A DNA stretch of 27,398 nt from CAYMJV01 sp964390545 (GTDB taxonomy: Bacteria; Desulfobacterota; BSN033; UBA1163). The position numbers were made by a program, and so were the translations under genes. Position 1 is the stretch's first letter. Each line of letters begins with the position of its first letter. The notes under the pieces were generated by a model, which was not told the DNA's origin, did no database searches, and worked only from the letters and a program-made list of their open reading frames with translations. This document shows positions 23,376-27,398 of the stretch, in pieces. The DNA lies in assembly GCA_964390545.1 (NCBI GenBank), contig CAYMJV010000042.1:1-27398 (forward strand), given 5' to 3'.

Positions 23376-23789
23376 ATGGACGGAAAAGAGATGATAAAAA
23401 TTCCAAAATTGATCTATCTGGAAATGGTTGAACATGCGAGGAGGGAGTCGCCCCTGGAGTGTTGCGGAATTTTAGGGGGGAAGGACCATACCGTCAAGAA
23501 GGGCTTTGAACTGCAGAATGCTGAAAGGAGTCCAGTTCGATACTCCCTGTCTCCTCAGGAGCAATTAAAAGTCTTCGAGGAAATGGAGAAGGAGTCCATG
23601 GAGATGGTGGCCGTCTACCATTCCCATACTCATACAATCCCCTTTCCTTCGGAGACGGATGTAAGACTTGTTTTCTACCCTGAAGTTTCATCGATCATCA
23701 TCTCCTTAACAGAAGAGGATCCCATGGTGAAGGCATTCCGGGTCGGCGAGGAAGCGATCTATCTTGAGGAAATTGAAATCATTCCATGA
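23376..23789 (+). CDS. JAMM/Mov34 (M67 family) metallopeptidase, Mec+-like
   Basis: A 137-residue protein with the full JAMM zinc-protease motif: E28 in PLECCGILGG, H82 and H84 in YHSH, S92 and D95 in PSETD. Bacterial members such as Mec+ of mycobacteria and Streptomyces cut a C-terminal residue or product from ThiS/MoaD-like sulfur-carrier proteins. The position next to a MoeB-type activating enzyme fits that job. The ATG at 23376 follows AAAAGGA with five-base spacing; an earlier ATG at 23322 lies inside the moeB-like reading frame and is rejected. No carrier-protein gene is seen in the window, so the partner is encoded elsewhere. Confidence 0.88.
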   Translation: MDGKEMIKIPKLIYLEMVEHARRESPLECCGILGGKDHTVKKGFELQNAERSPVRYSLSPQEQLKVFEEMEKESMEMVAVYHSHTHTIPFPSETDVRLVFYPEVSSIIISLTEEDPMVKAFRVGEEAIYLEEIEIIP

Positions 23790-23809
23790 TTTTAGATTTG
23801 AGATTTATG

Positions 23810-23833
23810 ATTTCGGATTTTTCAATCTGAAAT
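23810..23833. repeat. AT-rich intergenic hairpin after the JAMM gene
   Basis: ATTTCGGATT (23810-23819) pairs with AATCTGAAAT (23824-23833) around a four-base loop, with one G-U. Neighbouring TTTGAGATTT and CTGAAATTG units make the area look like one of the GATTT/GAAAT short repeats found between genes in such genomes. No T-run follows, so it is a poor terminator. Confidence 0.45.
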
Positions 23834-23903
23834 CTGAAATTGAGGTGATGGTGGAGTTCGCTATTTCAGTTCGATCTTTGAAAATTTGAAATAAGGAAAG
23901 GAA

Positions 23904-23972
23904 GGCTCTCGGTTGCACAGCATTCGCTAAAACCTTCACCCCCCTAAAGGTTTAGCCTGTCAACCGGGAGCC
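23904..23972 (+). repeat. Structured repeat, copy 1
   Basis: The outer stem is GGCTCTCGGTTG (23904-23915) with CAACCGGGAGCC (23961-23972), 12 pairs with one U-G. The inner hairpin runs from GCTAAAACCTT (23926) to AAAGGTTTAGC (ending 23956), ten pairs with a bulged A and a C-rich loop CACCCCCCTA. The core from 23925 onward is nearly identical to a second copy at 24201. The outer stem differs between copies but stays paired, which suggests that structure is what is conserved. Confidence 0.6.
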
Positions 23973-24098
23973 CTTTCTTTTGAAGACGAGAAAATGGGGA
24001 TGGTTCTGTTTGAAGCGGGTTGATGGAATCGGATTTGGCACAAGGGTTGCTATCTTATTAAAGAAATGTTTGTTCATTGATTCTTGCTTGCCGCCTTT

Positions 24099-24124
24099 GA
24101 ATAGTTTTCTCAAGAAGACTATTC
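24099..24124. other. Strong 11-bp hairpin in the gene-free region
   Basis: GAATAGTTTTC (24099-24109) pairs with GAAGACTATTC (24114-24124) with one G-U and a TCAA tetraloop. GCTTG (24086-24090) and CAAGC (24128-24132) can extend it across an internal loop. It lies between the two structured repeats. No T-tract follows. The 190 bases around it (23973-24162) have no convincing gene. Confidence 0.5.
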
Positions 24125-24162
24125 GAGCAAGCCAGCTTAACAAGTACAAATAATTAAAGAAC

Positions 24163-24258
24163 AAGCTCTTGGCCAGGACCTAATTGACTTAGGTCTAGCT
24201 CGCTAAAACCTTCACCCCCCTTAAGGTTTAGGCAACAGGTCAAGAGCTTTTTTGTTTT
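24163..24258 (+). repeat. Structured repeat, copy 2, with terminator-like T-tract
   Basis: The outer stem AAGCTCTTGGCC (24163-24174) pairs with GGTCAAGAGCTT (24238-24249). Two hairpins sit inside: GACCTAA/TTAGGTC (24177-24183 and 24189-24195), and the core hairpin CTAAAACCTT (24203-24212) with AAGGTTTAG (24223-24231) around CACCCCCCTT. A TTTTTTGTTTT tract begins at 24248, so the whole fold would act as an intrinsic terminator for anything transcribed from the left. It shares its core with copy 1 at 23904-23972. Confidence 0.6.
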
Positions 24259-24262
24259 GATA

Positions 24263-24332
24263 CTTCGACGTCGCCAAACCCCGGGCGCTTGTCCTGAGCA
24301 CAGCCGAAGGGTTAGACCGGGGATAGTCGAAG
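24263..24332. repeat. Palindromic dispersed repeat (GTCCTGAGC...GAAGGG type)
   Basis: Nested inverted repeats CTTCGAC/GTCGAAG (24263-24269 and 24326-24332) and CCCCGG/CCGGGG (24279-24284 and 24317-24322) enclose GCTTGTCCTGAGCACAGCC. Its reverse strand translates to the peptide LRLCSGQA. I recognise that peptide as the spurious product of a palindromic repeat spread through many environmental bacterial genomes. It is non-coding. Confidence 0.65.
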
Positions 24333-24471
24333 GGTTGATTTTGGACATTTTAGGTCGCAAAAGATACACAAAACCCAAGTGTTCTAAATTAATGCACTTT
24401 ATTGTTTTTCAAATTCCGAGTGACCTAAAAGTTGTGCAATTTAATAACAATTAAATACATTGTTTATAGTC

Positions 24472-24522
24472 GTTAAATACAAAGTTAACCTTATTTAACT
24501 GAGACCCTATGATGGGTATATT
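24472..24522 (+). promoter_or_regulatory. Operator-like palindrome and promoter of the efflux operon
   Basis: TTTAAC (24494-24499) and TATATT (24517-24522) with 17-base spacing make a plausible promoter 60 bases before the first efflux gene. GTTAAATA (24472-24479) and its exact complement TATTTAAC (24492-24499) overlap the -35, with the palindrome GTTAAC (24484-24489) between them. ACCC/GGGT (24504-24507 and 24513-24516) flank the spacer next to the -10. This looks like a binding site for a metal-responsive regulator that is not encoded here. Confidence 0.45.
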
Positions 24523-24582
24523 TTCAAAGGGAGAGTTTATCGATAAGAAATCAAAAGGAATTTTTAGAAAGAAGGTGCTGAG

Positions 24583-25872
24583 ATGATCACGAAATTGATT
24601 TTTTTGGTGTTTCCAATCTTTATCTTGTTGATGCCTCAGGCCCCTCTTGCCCAACCCGATAAACCGGTGATGAATGTGGAACAATTGATCGAGGAGGCCA
24701 TTCAGAATAATCTTGAAATCTTGGCCCAGAAGAAAAGATGGGAGCTGTTTAAACAAAAAATTCCCCAGGCCTCTGCCTTGGAAGACCCCATGTTTGGCTT
24801 CGGCATCGTTAGCCTCCCCACCAATTTTAGTTTCAAGGATGAAGACATGACCATGAAAGAAATCTCCATCTCTCAAAAATTTCCCTTTCCAGGAAAGAGG
24901 CCCTTAATGAGAGAGATGGCGGAGAAAGAGGCAGAAGCTGTTTTTATTGAAATCCAGGAGAAAGGCAATCGCGTGATCAAGGAAGTGAAAACCGCTTACT
25001 ACGAGCTCTCCCATGTTTACCGCACCCTCGAAGTTACCGAAAGAAATAAAGAGATTCTGGAAAATTTTGCCAAAATTGCAGAGACCCGTTATGCCGTCGG
25101 AGAAGGATTGCAGCAGGATGTCCTCAAGGGCCATATCGAGGTCTCGAAAATGGTGGATGAGTTGATCATGCTGGGTCAGAGGAAAAGAGCTTTGGAAGCA
25201 AAATTGAATTCCCTTCTCAACCGACCCCCTGAAACTCCAGTCGGCATTCCGGAGGAGGTCGTCTTTCGAAAGCTTCCGGTCGACACCGAAGAGTTTAAAA
25301 AAGCAGCGATCGAGGAAAATCCTACTCTAAAAGGTATGAAAAAGATGATCGAAGCGAAAGAGAAGTCCCATGCCGTTGCCAAGAGAGAATATTATCCCGA
25401 ATTCAATTTCCGTTTCGCCTACGGTCAGAGGGATAATGGTCCAGATATGAAAAGAAGAGACATGCTGACAGGGGAAGTGATGATGAACATTCCCATTTTC
25501 TATAAATCAAAACAGGACCGGAAAGTGGCAGAGGCAAAGGCCGAGATTGAGACGACAGAGGCTCAGTACCGAGCGATGAGGAATGAGATTCTTTACATGG
25601 TGACCGATATGGCCTCCATGATCCAGCGGGTGGAAAACCAGATAGAACTTTACAAGACAGGGATCATTCCGCAAGCGGGCCTTCAGGTGAGTTCAGCGAC
25701 AAGCGCCTACCGGGTGAATAAAGTTGATTTTATGACCCTCTTGGATAGTCAGATGACCCTCTATCGTTATGAATTAGAGTATCATCAGGCCCTCACGGAA
25801 TATGAGAAGAATGTGGCGAACTTAGAGGCCACCCTTGGGAAGCGCTTATCTCAAAGGGAGGGAGGAAAATGA
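24583..25872 (+). CDS. Outer-membrane efflux protein (TolC/CusC family)
   Basis: A 429-residue protein with a signal peptide (FLVFPIFILLMPQAPLA, cut near AQP) and the two-fold repeated, long helical domain of outer-membrane factor proteins. Typical features are VEQLIEEAIQNNLEI near the start, EISISQKFPFPGKRPL, a coiled helix region around 100-200, and a second repeat at about 235-425 (FKKAAIEENPTLKGM onward). It would form the outer-membrane and periplasmic exit duct for the RND pump encoded next. The first ATG of the operon follows AAGAAGGTG. Its TGA overlaps the adaptor start (ATGA), so translation is coupled. Confidence 0.9.
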   Translation: MITKLIFLVFPIFILLMPQAPLAQPDKPVMNVEQLIEEAIQNNLEILAQKKRWELFKQKIPQASALEDPMFGFGIVSLPTNFSFKDEDMTMKEISISQKFPFPGKRPLMREMAEKEAEAVFIEIQEKGNRVIKEVKTAYYELSHVYRTLEVTERNKEILENFAKIAETRYAVGEGLQQDVLKGHIEVSKMVDELIMLGQRKRALEAKLNSLLNRPPETPVGIPEEVVFRKLPVDTEEFKKAAIEENPTLKGMKKMIEAKEKSHAVAKREYYPEFNFRFAYGQRDNGPDMKRRDMLTGEVMMNIPIFYKSKQDRKVAEAKAEIETTEAQYRAMRNEILYMVTDMASMIQRVENQIELYKTGIIPQAGLQVSSATSAYRVNKVDFMTLLDSQMTLYRYELEYHQALTEYEKNVANLEATLGKRLSQREGGK

Positions 25873-27101
25873 AACGATTCGGTTGGCTTATTTTATTGTT
25901 GGCCCTGCCCTGGTTAATCTCCGGATGTGGAAAAGGGAAAGAATCCAACGTTCATCAAGGACACTCAAAGGAGACGAAACAAGAGGCCAAGAAAGTAAAA
26001 GTAGATGATGAAATGAAGGGACTGACGATGGATTCCCTTCAGAAAGAGGGAAAGATGCAGGAAGTGACTCCAGGGACAGTCCAGATTTCCCCCGAGCGGC
26101 AGCAGTTGATCGGTGTCAAAATCGGAGCCGTGGAGTTCAAGCCCCTGGAGAAGGTGATACGGACCGTAGGGAGGGTCGATTACGATGAAAAGAGGCTTAC
26201 GACAATTTCACTCAAGATCGGGGGATGGATCGAAGACCTCTTTGTTGATTTCACAGGTAGGTTTGTCCAGCAAGGAGAACCTCTTCTTACCCTCTATAGT
26301 CCGGAACTTGTCTCCACTCAGGAGGAGTATCTCCTTGCCCTTCGGGCAAAGAAAGAACTGGTTAAAAGTCCATTTCCAGAAGTGGCTGGAAGTGGAAGCT
26401 CCCTGGCCGAATCTGCCAGACGACGTCTCAAACTCTGGGACATTAACGACGATCAGATCAAGGTTCTGGAGGAGAGCGGCCAACCGAGAAAAACCCTCAC
26501 GCTCTATTCTCCTTTCAGTGGAATTGTCCTTGAAAAAGTGGCCTATAAAGGGATGAATGTGATGCCCGGAATGGCCCTCTTCAAACTAGCCGATCTCTCG
26601 ATCGTTTGGCTCTATGCGGATATCTATGAATATGAACTTCCATTCATCCGATTGGGACAGCAGGCTGCCATTCAGTTGTCTTACTTGTCTGGTGAACTCT
26701 TCACAGGAAAGGTCATCTATATCTATCCTTACCTGGATGCCAATACTCGAACCGCAAAGGTGAGATTTGAGTTTCCCAATCCTCATGGCAAACTCAAACC
26801 GGAGATGTATGCCAATGTGGAGATCAAAGTTCAGCTTGGGAGGAAGTTGACCGTTCCCGAAGGGGCCATCATTGACACTGGCATTCGACAATTGGCGATC
26901 ATTGATAAAGGCTCGGGCTATTTCGAACCAAGAGAGGTAAAGGTTGGAGCCAAGGTTGACAATTACTATGAGGTCATCAGAGGGCTCAAGGCAGGAGAAC
27001 GGGTGGTAACCAGTGCTAATTTTCTCATCGACTCTGAATCGAAGCTGAAAGAGGCCGTGGGATCGATGGCAGGCATGGAACATGCAGGACATGGCAAGTA
27101 A
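25869..27101 (+). CDS. RND efflux periplasmic adaptor lipoprotein (CusB/CzcB-like)
   Basis: A 410-residue membrane-fusion protein. A lipobox LISGC places the lipidated cysteine at residue 20. The beta-barrel, lipoyl and hairpin regions read VIRTVGRVDYDEKRLTTISL, GWIEDLFVDFTGRFVQQGEPLLTLYSPELVSTQEEYL and LYSPFSGIVLEKVAYKGMNV. Those are the hallmarks of heavy-metal (Cu/Ag or Co/Zn/Cd) adaptors. His/Met-bearing ends (HQGH near the N-terminus, MAGMEHAGHGK at the C-terminus) could bind metal ions. It links the inner-membrane pump, which starts at 27217, to the outer-membrane duct encoded upstream with a four-base overlap. The ion specificity is not decided by the sequence seen. Confidence 0.92.
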   Translation: MKRFGWLILLLALPWLISGCGKGKESNVHQGHSKETKQEAKKVKVDDEMKGLTMDSLQKEGKMQEVTPGTVQISPERQQLIGVKIGAVEFKPLEKVIRTVGRVDYDEKRLTTISLKIGGWIEDLFVDFTGRFVQQGEPLLTLYSPELVSTQEEYLLALRAKKELVKSPFPEVAGSGSSLAESARRRLKLWDINDDQIKVLEESGQPRKTLTLYSPFSGIVLEKVAYKGMNVMPGMALFKLADLSIVWLYADIYEYELPFIRLGQQAAIQLSYLSGELFTGKVIYIYPYLDANTRTAKVRFEFPNPHGKLKPEMYANVEIKVQLGRKLTVPEGAIIDTGIRQLAIIDKGSGYFEPREVKVGAKVDNYYEVIRGLKAGERVVTSANFLIDSESKLKEAVGSMAGMEHAGHGK

Positions 27102-27104
27102 TCG

Positions 27105-27193
27105 TTAATTGCGGAGTGCGGAATGCGGATTTCGGAATTTGAAATTCTTAAGTTAATTTACCGCTCCGAACACCGAACTCATTACTCCGAACT
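27105..27193. repeat. GCGGA/TCCGAAC intergenic palindromic repeat
   Basis: The spacer between the adaptor and pump genes contains GCGGAGT, GCGGAAT, GCGGATT and TCGGAAT units. A small palindrome GAATTTGAAATTC follows, then the roughly complementary CCGCTCCGAAC, ACCGAACTC and ACTCCGAAC. It looks like a dispersed repeat inserted within the operon. Read as RNA it would form a loose hairpin that might lower expression of the pump relative to the adaptor. Confidence 0.5.
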
Positions 27194-27216
27194 GTATGTA
27201 GTACGCGGGGGTTCCG

Positions 27217-27398
27217 ATGATCAATAAGCTGATTGAGCTTTGTGCTCACAATAAATTCATGGTTTTTCTTCTTATCGGAATGGCAACGCTGTGGGGACTT
27301 TATTCCATCAAGAATATTACCCTCGATGCCATTCCTGATCTTTCGGACACCCAGGTAATCATTTTTTCACGATGGGACCGTAGCCCCGACATCATGGA
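27217..27398 (+). CDS. Heavy-metal RND efflux pump (CusA/CzcA family), N-terminal part
   Basis: The first 60 codons of a large inner-membrane pump, cut by the window end. The sequence MINKLIELCAHNKFMVFLL gives the first transmembrane helix. The stretch KNITLDAIPDLSDTQVIIFSRW is the classic start of the CusA/CzcA porter domain. The full protein would have about 1,030 residues and 12 membrane helices and use the proton gradient to export metal ions. The ATG follows a G-run (GCGGGGG) at ordinary distance. It completes the outer-membrane, adaptor and pump gene order. Confidence 0.92.
   Translation, partial: MINKLIELCAHNKFMVFLLIGMATLWGLYSIKNITLDAIPDLSDTQVIIFSRWDRSPDIM

Noticed and set aside
23952..24164. 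Minus-strand 70-codon frame in the gene-free region
   Set aside because: It runs through the hairpin repeats, has no recognisable domain and no good ribosome binding site.
23904..24258. Integron attC-like sites
   Set aside because: The paired repeats lack the GTTRRRY/RYYYAAC end boxes in proper position, and no integrase or cassette genes are present.
24154..24378. Minus-strand 74-codon frame containing LRLCSGQA
   Set aside because: The peptide comes from a palindromic dispersed repeat and is a known kind of false gene.
1..27398. tRNA, rRNA or insertion-sequence transposase genes
   Set aside because: I looked for T-arm motifs such as GGTTCGAATCC, rRNA signatures and transposase motifs on both strands and saw none. 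A dedicated RNA search was not possible.

Overview
The window looks like a piece of a metagenome-assembled or draft genome of an anaerobic Gram-negative bacterium. It is most consistent with Desulfobacterota (the former Deltaproteobacteria). The reasons are the gene content (Nuo complex I, molybdopterin enzyme, FtsEX-EnvC-CtpA-YibQ cluster, Rrf2/MoeB/JAMM sulfur-transfer cluster, RND metal efflux), a probable selenocysteine codon, and several palindromic intergenic repeats of a kind common in such genomes. The taxonomic assignment is an inference from family resemblance only. There is one 100-N scaffold gap, at 18311-18410.

Layout, left to right. Positions 1-1698 hold the end of nuoM and a complete nuoN (complex I). 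Positions 1765-3054 hold an AAA/DUF4143 ATPase behind its own promoter with an inverted repeat. Positions 3087-5093 (minus) encode an orphan cytoplasmic molybdopterin oxidoreductase. Positions 5262-8225 hold an Arg-rich six-residue repeat protein, a five-S1-domain RNA-binding protein, a 0.23-kb long-hairpin element and an exported FKBP-type prolyl isomerase. Positions 8401-15211 hold a MATE exporter followed by ftsE, ftsX, an EnvC-type activator, a CtpA-type protease and a YibQ-type deacetylase; this is a cell-division and peptidoglycan-remodelling cluster. Positions 15225-17862 hold bioF and bioA behind a probable BirA operator. Positions 17823-20595 (minus) hold an MFS transporter broken only by the assembly gap, a HypE/PurM-like AIR-synthase protein and a small zinc-ribbon protein. 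Positions 20730-23789 hold a TlpA-like thioredoxin, an Rrf2 regulator with an operator-like promoter, a NIL-domain remnant, a rhodanese-MoeB/ThiF fusion and a JAMM peptidase. Positions 23790-24471 are gene-free and full of hairpin repeats. Positions 24472-27398 hold a CusCBA/CzcCBA-type efflux operon, cut by the window end.

The main discovery is the rhodanese-E1 gene at 22157-23353. It carries an in-frame TGA exactly where the family has its conserved catalytic-type cysteine. The reading frame continues through the remaining conserved C-terminal part of the family, and a good bacterial SECIS-like hairpin starts 14 nt after the TGA. I read it as a selenocysteine-containing sulfur-carrier-activating enzyme, next to the JAMM peptidase that would process its carrier protein. 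A second item worth attention is a pair of structured repeats (23904-23972 and 24163-24258) that share a nearly identical core hairpin but have different, still complementary outer stems.
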